Source: Benzoatithermus flavus (GTDB lineage: Bacteria; Pseudomonadota; Alphaproteobacteria; Geminicoccales; Geminicoccaceae). From it: a DNA stretch of 64,000 bases. The notes under the pieces are model-generated. The model was not told the origin of the DNA, did no database searches, and was given only the letters and a program-made list of their open reading frames with translations. How positions within the stretch are numbered: the first letter of the stretch is position 1; each line of letters begins with the position of its first letter. The translations under genes were made by a program, and so were the position numbers. Of this stretch, positions 35,248 to 45,485 are shown piece by piece. The stretch spans positions 112,475-176,474 of the forward strand of contig NZ_JBBLZC010000009.1 of assembly GCF_037908215.1 (NCBI RefSeq). The letters run 5' to 3'.

Positions 35248-35276
35248 TTGCTTGGGCCAGGCGTGCAGCATACAAC
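35248..35276 (+). promoter_or_regulatory. Possible promoter of the liv operon
   Basis: TTGCTT (35248-35253) and TACAAC (35271-35276) have a 17-bp spacer and lie about 100 bp before livH. The elements match only partly. A TTGACA at 35222-35227 has no acceptable -10 partner. The rest of the 35157-35376 gap holds nothing recognisable. Confidence 0.3.
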
Positions 35277-35376
35277 GTAGCTTCGCCTTGTCGGCTTCAG
35301 GCCGGACTTGTTGCCGACCCTCAGCGGAGGTGCCAGCGGTCAACCCCGGCAGGTGCCGCAACGAGAATGACAAAAG

Positions 35377-36291
<915 letters not shown>

Positions 36292-36295
36292 GTCG

Positions 36296-37618
36296 ATGGC
36301 CACCACCACGACCGTCGTCACCGGCGCGCGCGGCGCATCGGTCCTGCAACCGGCCCTAAAGGATGCGCTGCTCGCCGCCTTCGTCACCTTCGTGCTGCTC
36401 GCACCGCTGCTCGGCATGCGCACGACGAGCGGCCCGGAAGGGATGACGCTCGAATTCCACTTCGAGGCGGTGCTGCTCGCCACGGCGATCGTGTTCGTCG
36501 GCCGGCTGGCGCTCACCCTCTTCCGCACGAGCCGGGGCGTCGCACCCGCTGCTCCCAGCAGGGCGCTCACCAAGCTCGGCGCAGCGGTCTCCGCGCGCTC
36601 GGGCTGGCTCGCGGCCGCCGGCCTCGTCTTCGCCTTCGTGCTGCCGTTCCTGCCGTTCGCCAGCCGCTACGTGGTCGACGTCGCCACCACCGTCCTGATC
36701 TACGTCATGCTCGGCTGGGGCCTCAACATCGTGGTGGGCCTGGCGGGGCTGCTCGATCTCGGCTACGTCGCCTTCTACGCCGTCGGCGCCTATTCCTATG
36801 CGCTCCTGGCCAAGACCTTCGGCTTCAGCTTCTGGCTCTGCCTGCCGCTCGCCGGCCTCTTCGCCGCGAGCTTCGGCATCCTCCTGGGCTTCCCGGTCCT
36901 GCGCCTGCGCGGCGACTATCTCGCCATCGTGACGCTGGGCTTCGGCGAGATCATCCGCATCGTGCTGCTCAACTGGCAGAATGTCACGGGCGGCCCCAAC
37001 GGCATCGCCGACATCCCGCGCCCGAGCTTCTTCGGCCTCGAGTTCACGCGCAGTCCGGCCGAGGGCGAGCGCGCCTTCCACGAGTTCTTCGGCATCGCCT
37101 TTTCGAGCCAGCACCGCATCATCTTCCTCTACTTTCTGATCCTGGTGCTGGCGCTGTTCACGAACTTCGTCGTGCTTCGCCTGCGCCGGCTGCCGATCGG
37201 GCGGGCGTGGGAGGCGCTGCGCGAAGACGAGATCGCCTGCAAGGCCCTGGGCATCAACCCGACCAACACCAAGCTCACGGCCTTCGCGCTGGGCGCCATG
37301 TTCGGCGGCTTCGCGGGCTCGTTCTTCGCCACCCGGCAGGGCTTCATCAGCCCGGAGAGCTTCACCTTCATCGAGAGCGCCACGATCCTCGCCATCGTCG
37401 TCCTGGGCGGCATGGGCAGCCAGCTGGGCGTGGTGCTGGCAGCCACCGTGCTCGTGGTTCTCCCCGAGCTCGCGCGCGAGTTCGAGCAGTACCGAATGCT
37501 GCTGTTCGGAGCGGCCATGGTGGCGATCATGGTCTGGCGACCCGGCGGGCTCATGGGCCATCGCGACCCGACCATCCGCCTGCACAAGGTCGGCACCGTC
37601 GAAGGAGCCCCCCGATGA
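36296..37618 (+). CDS. livM: Branched-chain amino-acid ABC transporter permease LivM
   Basis: 440-aa second permease. A non-conserved N-terminal extension with two hydrophobic segments (about 30-90) precedes the LivM core (YVMLGWGLNIVVGLAGLLDL, then GYVAFYAVGAYSYALL). The coupling loop is near AWEALREDEIACKALGINPT, and VLGGMGSQLGVVLAA is in the C-terminal half. It overlaps livG by 4 bp (ATGA). Confidence 0.93.
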   Translation: MATTTTVVTGARGASVLQPALKDALLAAFVTFVLLAPLLGMRTTSGPEGMTLEFHFEAVLLATAIVFVGRLALTLFRTSRGVAPAAPSRALTKLGAAVSARSGWLAAAGLVFAFVLPFLPFASRYVVDVATTVLIYVMLGWGLNIVVGLAGLLDLGYVAFYAVGAYSYALLAKTFGFSFWLCLPLAGLFAASFGILLGFPVLRLRGDYLAIVTLGFGEIIRIVLLNWQNVTGGPNGIADIPRPSFFGLEFTRSPAEGERAFHEFFGIAFSSQHRIIFLYFLILVLALFTNFVVLRLRRLPIGRAWEALREDEIACKALGINPTNTKLTAFALGAMFGGFAGSFFATRQGFISPESFTFIESATILAIVVLGGMGSQLGVVLAATVLVVLPELAREFEQYRMLLFGAAMVAIMVWRPGGLMGHRDPTIRLHKVGTVEGAPR

Positions 37619-38462
37619 GCAGCGCCGCGGCTCTCGACGTCCAGCATCTGACGATGCGCTTCGGCGGTCTCGTCGCCGTCAACGACCTCAACTTCGTGGC
37701 CGCCCAGCGCGACATCACCGCGATCATCGGCCCGAACGGTGCCGGCAAGACCACGGTGTTCAACTGCCTCACCGGCTTCTACCGGCCGACCGTGGGCCAG
37801 CTCACCTTCCACGGCAAGAACGGCCCCGTGCTGCTCGAGCAGATGGACGGCTTTCGGATCCCGCGCGAAGGCATCGCCCGCACGTTCCAGAACATCCGCC
37901 TGTTCGCCAACATGAGCGTGCTCGAGAACCTGATCGTCGCCCAGCACAACCGGCTGATGGTGGAATCGGGCTTCAGCGTGCTCGGGCTCTTGGGCGCCGC
38001 CCGCTACAGAAAGGCCGAGCGCGAGGCGGTGGAACTCGCGAAGTTCTGGCTCGATCGCACCGGGCTCGGCCCGCGCGCCGACTGGAACGCGGGCTCTCTG
38101 CCTTACGGCGAGCAGCGCAAGCTCGAGATCGCGCGCGCCATGTGCACGCAGCCGACGCTCCTGTGCCTGGACGAGCCGGCGGCCGGCCTCAACCCGCGCG
38201 AGACCGCCGATCTCTCGCAGCTCCTTCTCGACATCCGCGACGAGCACAAGGTCGCGATCCTTTTGATCGAGCACGACATGGGCCTCGTGATGCGCATCTC
38301 CGACCACATCGTGGTCCTGGACTACGGGCGCAAGATCGCCGACGGTACGCCCGACGAGGTCAGGAGCGATCCCGCGGTCATCAAGGCCTATCTCGGCGAG
38401 CCCGAGGAGGAGGAGCTGCCGCCCGAGGTGAAGGCCGATCTCGGGGTGGAGGGGACCGCCTG

Positions 38463-38463
<1 letters not shown>
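37615..38463 (+). CDS. livG: Branched-chain amino-acid ABC transporter ATPase LivG
   Basis: 282 aa. Walker A GPNGAGKT (about 41-48), signature LPYGEQRKLEIARAM (variant of LSGGQ, normal in LivG), Walker B LLCLDEPAAGLNP, and switch His in IEHDMGLVM. ATG 37615 has GAAGGAG upstream and overlaps the livM stop. The acidic C-terminal tail (about 262-282, PEEEELPPEVKADLGVEG) is longer than in E. coli LivG. Confidence 0.94.
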
Positions 38464-39173
<710 letters not shown>

Positions 39174-39177
39174 AGCC

Positions 39178-39531
39178 ATGGACCTCGCCACCCTCCTGGG
39201 CGCTCCGCCCGCCGTCTTCGTCGGGCTCACCCTGATCCTGATCGGCGGGGCCGCGGTCCTCACCGGCCGTGCCATCGGCGGCAACTGGAAGCCGGCGTGG
39301 CAGGTCGTGGCCGCCGGCATCGGGCTTGCCATCATCGACCGGTTCCTGATCTTCGCCCTGTTCGAGGGCACGCTTCTGAGCTTATGGGGTTTCGTGCTCC
39401 ACTACGCCCTGTTCGTGGCGCTGGGCCTCGTCGCCTGGCGGATCGCGCGCGTCAGCAAGTTCGTGCGTCAGTACCCCTGGCGCTACCAGCGGACCTCGCT
39501 TCTCTCCTATGAAGAGACGGCGCGCGGCTGA
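39178..39531 (+). CDS. DUF6867 membrane protein in liv operon
   Basis: 117 aa with three to four transmembrane helices (FVGLTLILIGGAAVLTGRA, VAAGIGLAIIDRFLIFALF, LHYALFVALGLVAWRIA) and a basic, Arg/Tyr-rich C-terminal tail with VRQYPWRYQR. It is of the small membrane protein family found between livF and livK in alphaproteobacterial liv operons. It may be an accessory subunit of the transporter; no direct evidence of function. Confidence 0.78.
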   Translation: MDLATLLGAPPAVFVGLTLILIGGAAVLTGRAIGGNWKPAWQVVAAGIGLAIIDRFLIFALFEGTLLSLWGFVLHYALFVALGLVAWRIARVSKFVRQYPWRYQRTSLLSYEETARG

Positions 39532-39587
39532 GCGAGCCGAAACCGGCTTGTCAACCCGTTGCGCCTCCCTGAATAATCGTGACCGGC

Positions 39588-39593
39588 TATAAC
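39588..39593 (+). promoter_or_regulatory. Possible -10 element for separate livK expression
   Basis: TATAAC lies 58 bp before the livK ATG in a locally AT-rich stretch (CTATAACATTC). No convincing -35 is seen. Binding-protein genes are often expressed in excess of the membrane components, so an extra start here is plausible. Confidence 0.3.
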
Positions 39594-39650
39594 ATTCTAC
39601 CGACAAGGGGAGCTCCTCGGGAGCACCCGTCAGCCGAGGGAAGGTACATC

Positions 39651-40751
39651 ATGCGTCGTGTCACCAGCTTGCTCTTGGGCGCATCCGCGCTCGTCCTGCT
39701 CGGCGGCACCGCCGCGCGCGCCGACATCACCATCGCCGTCGCCGGGCCGCTGACCGGCCAGTATGCCGTGTTCGGGGAGCAGATGAAGCGCGGTGCCGAG
39801 CTCGCCGTAAAGGACATCAACGCCGCCGGCGGCATCAACGGCGAGAAGCTCGTGCTCGAGACCGGCGACGACGCCTGCGACCCGAAGCAGGCGGTGGCGG
39901 TCGCCAACCAGTTCGTCAACAAGGGCGTCAAGTTCGTCGCCGGCCATTTCTGCTCGGGCTCGTCGATCCCGGCGTCGAAGGTCTACAACGAGGAGGGCAT
40001 CCTGCAAATCACGCCGGCCTCGACCAACCCCACCCTGACCGAGCAGGGCTTCGGCAACGTGTTCCGCACCTGCGGCCGCGACGACGTCCAGGGCCAGTAT
40101 GCGGCGAATTACGTCGTCCAGCACGGCATCGGCAAGAAGATCGCGATCCTTCACGACAAGTCGCAATACGGCAAGGGCCTGGCCGACGAGTTCAAGAAGG
40201 GGCTCAACGCCAAGGGCGTGCAGGAGGTGATGTACGAGGCCATCACCCAGGGCGACAAGGACTTCTCGGCGCTCATCACCAAGATGAAGAACGCCGGTGT
40301 CGACCTGATCTATCTCGGCGGCTACCATACCGAGGCCGGCCTGATCACCCGTCAGGCGCGCGAGCAGGGCCTCAACGCCAAGATGATGTCGGGCGACGCC
40401 CTGGTCGACAAGCAATACTGGGAGATCACGGGGCCGACCGGCGAGGGCACCCTCATGACCTTCGCCCCCGACCCGCGCAAGTCGCCGGCGGCCGAGAAGG
40501 TCGTGGCCGAGTTCAAGGCCACGGGCTACGACCCCGAGGGCTACACGCTCTACACCTATGCCGCGATCCAGGCCTACGTGGACGCGGTGAAGAAGGCGGG
40601 CTCGACCGACGTGGATGCCGTCGCCAAGGCCCTGCGCGAGGGCACCTACAACACCGTGCTGGGCCCCATCGCCTTCGACGAGAAGGGCGACGTCAAGGAG
40701 CCCAAGTACGTGATGTACCAGTGGAGCAAGGGCAGCTACAGCGAGCTGTGA
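39651..40751 (+). CDS. livK: Branched-chain amino-acid ABC transporter substrate-binding protein
   Basis: 366 aa. Signal peptide (about 1-24, LLLGASALVLLGGTAARA) then a mature domain starting DITIAVAGPLTGQYAVFGEQ, typical of LivK/LivJ type-I periplasmic binding proteins, with HFCSGSSIPASKVYNEEGI lining the ligand cleft. ATG 39651 follows GAGGGAAGG by 6-7 bp; the open frame extends upstream to 39579. Delivers Leu/Ile/Val or related ligands to LivHMGF. Confidence 0.94.
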   Translation: MRRVTSLLLGASALVLLGGTAARADITIAVAGPLTGQYAVFGEQMKRGAELAVKDINAAGGINGEKLVLETGDDACDPKQAVAVANQFVNKGVKFVAGHFCSGSSIPASKVYNEEGILQITPASTNPTLTEQGFGNVFRTCGRDDVQGQYAANYVVQHGIGKKIAILHDKSQYGKGLADEFKKGLNAKGVQEVMYEAITQGDKDFSALITKMKNAGVDLIYLGGYHTEAGLITRQAREQGLNAKMMSGDALVDKQYWEITGPTGEGTLMTFAPDPRKSPAAEKVVAEFKATGYDPEGYTLYTYAAIQAYVDAVKKAGSTDVDAVAKALREGTYNTVLGPIAFDEKGDVKEPKYVMYQWSKGSYSEL

Positions 40752-40784
40752 GCCGGACGGGCTCCTTCTCGGCTGCCGATCACG

Positions 40785-40814
40785 GAACCGGGCCTTCGGG
40801 CCCGGTTCTTCTTC
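40785..40814 (+). terminator. Rho-independent terminator of the liv operon
   Basis: GAACCGGGCC-TTCG-GGCCCGGTTC is a perfect 10-bp stem with a UUCG loop, followed by TTCTTC. It lies 33 bp after the livK stop. Confidence 0.85.
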
Positions 40815-40881
40815 GTGGCCATTGACCGCCATGATGCTTCCCCCGTAAGGGGGAACGCTTCCTTGGCGAAGGTCGCGGACG

Positions 40882-41127
40882 GTGCTGAAGATCGGGGATG
40901 CCGAGACCGACCAGCTCGCACGCGAGCTCGCCGAACTCACCGGCGAGAAGATCGCCGATGCAGTACGGAAGGCGATCCAGGAACGGCTGGCCCGGGAGTG
41001 CCGCCGGCGCGAGCGCGGCCCCCTCGGCCGGATCGAGGAAATCGTCTGCGCCTACAACGCCAAGCCCGTGCTGGATCCGCGCACGCCCGGGGACATGCTC
41101 TACGACGAGTGCGGCTTGCCCAAGTGA
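40882..41127 (+). CDS. vapB: VapB-type antitoxin (Rv0623-like)
   Basis: 81 aa. LKIGDAETDQLARELAELTG and the following KIADAVRKAIQERL form the ribbon-helix-helix DNA-binding part of the Rv0623/PSK-type VapB antitoxins; the C-terminal third (about 50-81) would wrap the toxin. The start is GTG 40882. The stop overlaps the vapC ATG by one base (TGATG), the usual coupled arrangement. It normally represses its own promoter. Confidence 0.8.
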   Translation: MLKIGDAETDQLARELAELTGEKIADAVRKAIQERLARECRRRERGPLGRIEEIVCAYNAKPVLDPRTPGDMLYDECGLPK

Positions 41128-41852
41128 TGATCGTCGATACGTCGGCCATCGTCGCCATCTTTCTCGACGAGCCTGAGGGGCCGCTGTTCCGCGACCTGAT
41201 CCGCGCCGCCGATGAGCCACGGATGTCGGCCGCTCGCGTGGCCGAGACGTTGATCGTGCTCGACAATCGAACCGGCGACGACAACAGCGAGCTCTTGGTG
41301 AACATACTCTTCGAGCTCGGCGTGGTCGTCGAGGTGGTCACCCTGACGGAAGCCCTGATCGCCGCCGACGCCTACCGTCGCTTCGGCAAGGGACACCATC
41401 CCGCCAAGCTGAATTACGGCGACTGCTTCGTCTGTGCCCTTGCGAAGAGCCTGAACCTGCCGCTCCTGTTCAAGGGCGACGACTTCCGGCATACCGACAT
41501 CCGGCCCGGTGCTGTGACGGGCGAGGAGAGCTGCGCCGATGCCAATCATCAACCGCATCGCCGAGTTTCAGGACGAGATCGCGGCCTGGCGCCGCCATCT
41601 GCACGCGCGGCCGGAACTCGGCTTCGAGGAGCACGCAACGGCGGCCTTCGTCGCCGGCAAGCTCGAGAGCTTCGGAGTCGACGAGGTCCACACCGGCCTC
41701 GCCCGCACCGGCGTGGTCGGCGTGATCCGTGCCGGCACGAGCGCGCGGCGGATCGGGCTGCGCGCCGACATGGATGCCTTGCCGATCCAGGAGGAGACCG
41801 GGCTGCCCTGGGCGTCGCAGGTGCCGGGGCGGATGCACGCCTGCGGCCATGA
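41127..41852 (+). CDS. vapC: VapC-type PIN-domain toxin, abnormally extended
   Basis: PIN-domain ribonuclease. The domain spans residues 1-130 with MIVDTSAIVAIFLDE (first Asp), ARVAETLIVLDN (Glu), and YGDCFVCALAKSLNLPLLFK (third acidic residue). VapC proteins usually stop just after KGDDFRHTDI, but here no in-frame stop occurs until 41852. The predicted product is therefore 241 aa, with about 105 Arg-rich, non-conserved residues read out of frame through the next gene. Either the normal stop was lost or a base error removed it. The domain itself has all catalytic residues. Confidence 0.7.
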   Translation: MIVDTSAIVAIFLDEPEGPLFRDLIRAADEPRMSAARVAETLIVLDNRTGDDNSELLVNILFELGVVVEVVTLTEALIAADAYRRFGKGHHPAKLNYGDCFVCALAKSLNLPLLFKGDDFRHTDIRPGAVTGEESCADANHQPHRRVSGRDRGLAPPSARAAGTRLRGARNGGLRRRQARELRSRRGPHRPRPHRRGRRDPCRHERAADRAARRHGCLADPGGDRAALGVAGAGADARLRP

Positions 41853-42714
41853 CGGGCACACCGCCATGCTGCTCGGCGCTGCCCGCTACCTCGCCGAGAC
41901 CCGCAACTTCGACGGCACCGTCTATCTGATCTTCCAGCCCGGCGAGGAGGGCTTCGGCGGCGGGCGCGAGATGGTGAAGGACGGCCTTTTCAAGCGCTTC
42001 CCGGCCGAGCAGATCTTTGGCCTGCACAACTGGCCTTATGCTCCGGCCGGCAGCTTCGCCATGTGCAAGGGTCCGGCCATGGCCGCCTCCGACGAGTTCA
42101 CGATCGAGATCGTGGGCAGGGGCTGCCACGCCGCGATGCCGCACACGGGACGCGATCCGGTGGTGGCCGCGGCGCTGCTGGTCCAGGCGCTGCAGCCTCT
42201 GGTGGCGCGCGAGGTCGATCCGCTCGACAACGCGGTCGTCTCGGTGACCAGGATCGCGGGCGGGCACGCCTATAACATCGTGCCCGAGCGGGTCGAGCTC
42301 TGGGGCACCATCCGCACTTTCCGCGAGGAGACGAGGGCGCACCTGATCCGCCGGGTACAGGAGGTGGCGAAGGGCACGGCGTTGGCGCAGGGGCTCGAGG
42401 CCGAGGTGCGGATCCTCGAGGGCTATCCCGCCACGATCAACAGCCCGCGCGAGGCGCAGCTCGGTGCCGACGTCGCGGCCGAGATCGCGGGCGAGGACCG
42501 GGTCGAGCGCGATCCGGCGCCTGCCATGGGCTCGGAGGACTTCGCCTTCATGCTGAAGGAGCGGCCCGGCAGCTATATCTGGATGGGTACCGGCACCGGT
42601 ACCGGCGACGAGCCGCTCCACAGCCCGCGCTACGACTTCAACGACGCGACCCTCGCCTACGGCGTGAGCTACTGGGCGCGGCTGGTCGAGCGGCTCCTGC
42701 CGAAGGCGGCATGA
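41539..42714 (+). CDS. M20-family amidohydrolase (hippurate hydrolase-like)
   Basis: 391-aa zinc metallohydrolase of the AbgB/HipO group that cleaves N-acyl amino acids or related amides. Key segments are RRHLHARPELGFEEH at the start, GLRADMDALP, and metal motif HACGHDGHTAMLLGAA, with FQPGEEGFGGGREMVKDG and the C-terminal APAMGSEDFAFMLK. It has a good ribosome site (GAGGAG near 41522). The first 314 bp overlap the tail of the extended vapC frame. It overlaps the MT-A70 gene by 4 bp. Confidence 0.88.
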   Translation: MPIINRIAEFQDEIAAWRRHLHARPELGFEEHATAAFVAGKLESFGVDEVHTGLARTGVVGVIRAGTSARRIGLRADMDALPIQEETGLPWASQVPGRMHACGHDGHTAMLLGAARYLAETRNFDGTVYLIFQPGEEGFGGGREMVKDGLFKRFPAEQIFGLHNWPYAPAGSFAMCKGPAMAASDEFTIEIVGRGCHAAMPHTGRDPVVAAALLVQALQPLVAREVDPLDNAVVSVTRIAGGHAYNIVPERVELWGTIRTFREETRAHLIRRVQEVAKGTALAQGLEAEVRILEGYPATINSPREAQLGADVAAEIAGEDRVERDPAPAMGSEDFAFMLKERPGSYIWMGTGTGTGDEPLHSPRYDFNDATLAYGVSYWARLVERLLPKAA

Positions 42715-43358
42715 CCAGCGGCGAGCCACCGCGGGCCGGCTCCTACCGGGTGATCTACGCCGACCCGCCCTGGCGGTTCGTCACCTACTCCGACAAGGGC
42801 AAGGGCCGCAGCGCCGAGGCGCACTACGACTGCATGAGCCTCGAGGAGATCAAGGCGCTGCCGGTGAATGCCTGGGCAGGACCCGACGCCGCCCTGTTCT
42901 TATGGACCACCGACCCGATGCTGCCCCGCTCGCTCGAGGTCCTGGAAGCCTGGGGCTTCGCCTACAAGACAGTGGCGTTCTACTGGGTCAAGCTCAACAA
43001 GGGCCGCGACCCGGCCCGCCTCGCGCCGCAGGACTTTTTCACCGGTATGGGCTTTTGGACCCGCGCCAACCCGGAGATCTGCCTGCTCGCCACGCGCGGC
43101 CATCCGCGACGACGCCGCGCCGACGTGCCGAAGCTCTTGGTCTCACCGCGCCGCGAGCATTCCAGAAAGCCGGACGAGGCCTATGCCCGGATCGAGCGCC
43201 TGGTCGAGGGCCCCTACCTCGAGCTGTTCGCCCGCACGAGCCGACCGGGCTGGGACGCGTTCGGCAACCAGACCGGCCTGTTCGACCGGGCCGGGCCTGT
43301 TCATACCCGAAGGAGGCCATCGAGCAGCCGGCCCACCATGCAGGCGGATGGAGATTAA
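42711..43358 (+). CDS. MT-A70-family methyltransferase
   Basis: 215 aa. N-terminal VIYADPPWRF with catalytic motif DPPW at 18-21, central LFLWTTDPMLPRSLEVLEAW, and C-terminal SRKPDEAYARIERLVEGPYL, followed by ELFARTSRPGWDAFGNQ, are diagnostic of the MT-A70 superfamily (N6-adenine methyltransferases; in bacteria usually DNA-modifying and often phage or mobile-element related). The last 25 or so residues are a low-complexity Arg/Ser tail. The start overlaps the amidohydrolase stop. No restriction enzyme is nearby. Confidence 0.85.
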   Translation: MTSGEPPRAGSYRVIYADPPWRFVTYSDKGKGRSAEAHYDCMSLEEIKALPVNAWAGPDAALFLWTTDPMLPRSLEVLEAWGFAYKTVAFYWVKLNKGRDPARLAPQDFFTGMGFWTRANPEICLLATRGHPRRRRADVPKLLVSPRREHSRKPDEAYARIERLVEGPYLELFARTSRPGWDAFGNQTGLFDRAGPVHTRRRPSSSRPTMQADGD

Positions 43359-43488
43359 CGTGAATGCGGAAAATAATCCGCTCCGCCATCCTCCGGGACG
43401 CAGGACCGGACCAATCCGCGGTTTACCTGCGCCCCCGACGCGTTAAGATCGGCTTAATCGGGCAAGCTGGCGCGGGACGGTGCGGATC

Positions 43489-44037
43489 ATGGCGAGAGAG
43501 CGTTATCCCGGCGAGCGGCGCGGGCTCAGCCTGTTCCTCGAGAACCTGTTGCCGATCGCCGAGCGCGTGCTCGGCCACGACGCGCTCCTGTTCCATGCGA
43601 TCCGCCGGGCGCTGCACACCGGTGATCTCGACCATCTCCGCCATGCGCGCACGCTCTTCAACCATCTGCCGCGCGAGCAGCGGCACGCCCTCTCGGCAGC
43701 CGTGGTGGCGAGCAGCAACGCGCTCGCGGCACCGCCCAAGGACAAGCTGCTCGCGAGCTACGCCCGCCGCGAGCCGGCCCCGTTCGTCTCATTCGAGAGC
43801 CCGCAGCGCGGCCACGGCCCGCCCTCGGTGACGCTCGGCCACGAGCTCCTGCCGCCGAGCCCGGTCCGGGTGATCGTGACACCGGGCACCCTGCCCCGCA
43901 CCGCCGCCGACAGCCTCAGGCGCATCGCCGGCATGATCGAGCGGGACCGCCGGCTCCTGTCGGAGCGCTACTGGCGCGGCCGCGGCGACGAGAAGAGCGC
44001 GGACGAAGCACCGGGCGACCAGAGCGACAGCGGCTGA
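43489..44037 (+). CDS. Hypothetical helical protein
   Basis: 182 aa from ATG 43489 (GTG 43480 is an alternative). The N-terminal 75 residues are helical (LFLENLLPIAERVLGHDALL, ARTLFNHLPREQRHALSAAV), followed by a Pro-rich middle and a charged C-terminal helix ending in an acidic tail. No signal peptide, no membrane segment and no family I can recognise. The base composition and codon use are native, so it is probably real. It is convergent with the TrcR-like gene, 21 bp between stops. Confidence 0.6.
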   Translation: MARERYPGERRGLSLFLENLLPIAERVLGHDALLFHAIRRALHTGDLDHLRHARTLFNHLPREQRHALSAAVVASSNALAAPPKDKLLASYARREPAPFVSFESPQRGHGPPSVTLGHELLPPSPVRVIVTPGTLPRTAADSLRRIAGMIERDRRLLSERYWRGRGDEKSADEAPGDQSDSG

Positions 44038-44058
44038 GCCTCGTGAAGCCCCTGCCGC

Positions 44059-44652
44059 TCAGGCGCCGTACTCGTCTTCGTAGGCCGGGACCGGCTCGGC
44101 TGCGGGCGGCTGTGCGCCGTCCTTGCCCTGCTCGAGCCGGGCGCGCATCACCGCATCGTCGAGCTCGATCTGCGAGCACAGACCCAAGAGCACGGGATCG
44201 CGCGGACGGATGTCCTGGCTCTTCCAGTGAGTCCGGTCGCGCACGGCCTGCACCGTCGCCTTGGTGGTGCCGAGCAGCTTGCAGATCTGCTGGTCGCTGA
44301 GTTCGGGATGATGGCGCAGGAGCCAGGCGATGGCATCGGGCCGGTCCTGCCGCTTGGAGAGCGGCGTGTAGCGCGGCTCCTTGCGCTTGGGTGGCTTGAT
44401 CTCGGATGCGACCGACTTCGCGAGCCGGAGCCGCGCCTTGGGGTCCTTCTCGCAGCGCTCGATCTCGCTGCGCTGGAGCATGCCGGCACCGATCGGATCG
44501 AGCCCGCGAATGCCCGTCGCCACCTCGCCATCCGCGATGCCTTTCACCTCGAGCGGGTGCAGGCCGCAGAAATCCGCGATCTGCTCGAAGGTGAGCGCCG
44601 TGTTCTCGACCAGCCAGACGGCCGTGGCCTTCGGCATCAGGGGTCGATCCAT
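44059..44652 (-). CDS. DUF1013/TrcR-like cell-cycle transcriptional regulator
   Basis: 197 aa. MPKATAVWLVENTALTFEQI and the following ADFCGLHPLEVKGIADGEVA are the hallmark of DUF1013 proteins, an alphaproteobacterial family named after the cell-cycle regulator TrcR. The second half has a helix-turn-helix-like segment LSDQQICKLLGTTKATVQAV. ATG 44652 follows AGGAG by 7 bp; the open frame extends upstream without family support. The family is nearly confined to alphaproteobacteria, which supports the taxonomic call. Confidence 0.85.
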   Translation of the reverse strand: MDRPLMPKATAVWLVENTALTFEQIADFCGLHPLEVKGIADGEVATGIRGLDPIGAGMLQRSEIERCEKDPKARLRLAKSVASEIKPPKRKEPRYTPLSKRQDRPDAIAWLLRHHPELSDQQICKLLGTTKATVQAVRDRTHWKSQDIRPRDPVLLGLCSQIELDDAVMRARLEQGKDGAQPPAAEPVPAYEDEYGA

Positions 44653-44758
44653 GCGATACTCCTGCAAGAACGACGAGATGAACGATGACGCGCGGGAGGC
44701 TTCGCAAGTAGAGGTGGCGCGGGACCGCGTCAAGCGCAAGGGATGGCTGGCATCACCG

Positions 44759-44978
44759 CTAGGCCGCCTTGCGCCGTACCTTGCGTTCCAGGGCCGCGAG
44801 CCGACGGCGCCGGTGGCGGTTGAGCGGGCGCATCGGCGCGGGTTCGCTCGTGCCGTTCCGCAGCGGTGCCGGCGCCGGGCGGCAAAGGCGCGGGCTCGCC
44901 GGGCCGGCGGGTGGCGTTCGGGGCCGCGCGCGCCTTGCCCTCGGCGGTGACGGGACCGTGCGAGCGGGTGCCGTTCAT
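44759..44978 (-). pseudogene. Frameshifted remnant of a GPxTxEGKAR-family gene
   Basis: The start MNGTRSHGPVTAEGKARAA (from 44978) matches the N-terminus of a widespread proteobacterial family (about 200 aa, motif GPxTxEGKA...NAxRHGL). A different frame closer to 44760 reads MRPLNRHRRRRLAALERKV and ends at TAG 44759-44761, matching the family C-terminus. The middle is missing and the two pieces are out of frame. The family's function is unknown. It shows that 44.65-45.4 kb is a relic zone. Confidence 0.55.
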
Positions 44979-45067
44979 GCGCGAGGCTTCAGCTTGCGCG
45001 GGCGAGCGGGGGGTGGGGCGAGACGTTGGCCATGCGCAGGCTCCCGGCCGAGGCGCACCGAATTCCA

Positions 45068-45105
45068 GCATATCATCCTTATCAAGAAATATATCCTATA
45101 GCCGG
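45068..45105. promoter_or_regulatory. AT-rich promoter/operator-like stretch
   Basis: About 38 bp, mostly A/T (with ATATCATCC and ATATATCC as imperfect repeats and TATCCTATA as a possible -10), stand out in very GC-rich DNA. It lies 50-80 bp upstream of a Phd-type antitoxin relic and has the look of an autoregulated antitoxin promoter. Confidence 0.4.
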
Positions 45106-45152
45106 CTGTGCCGGGCGACCGCGGTTGACAGATCACCATCGGCATTCGTGAG

Positions 45153-45485
45153 ATGCGTGCGCGTCTGGTCGAGCTCGTGAGTCGCGTGGAACGCGGTGAG
45201 ACCGTCGTCATCACGCGCAGCGGCAAGGAGGTGGTGCGGCTCGGCCCGCCAGCGCGGCGCCCCGAGCGGCGGCCGGGGCGGATGTGGGCAGCGCCGGAGA
45301 TCGGTGCGGGCCTCGAACCGCTGGCGGAGATCGCGACCGGGCGGCGGCACGGGGTTGTCGCTCTCGGCCGCGACCGACGCGCTCGGCCTCCAGGAAGCCA
45401 TGGGCGTCCCGCCCCTAATCCTTCACCGGCACGGTGTAGTTCAGTGCCAGCCTGCCGCCGTCGATGTAGACGCACTGGCCGGTGA
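45153..45485 (+). pseudogene. Orphan Phd/YefM-like antitoxin relic
   Basis: IREMRARLVELVSRVERG and ETVVITRSGKEVVRLGPP are the conserved N-terminal DNA-binding part of Phd/YefM antitoxins. The conserved residues begin upstream of ATG 45153 (QITIGIRE), where no start codon remains and a stop (TGA 45126-45128) closes the frame, so the original N-terminus is lost. After about residue 45 the sequence is Arg-rich and not conserved, and it runs into the 3' end of the convergent SDR gene. No toxin gene follows. Likely inactive, though a short protein from ATG 45153 is possible. Confidence 0.5.
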
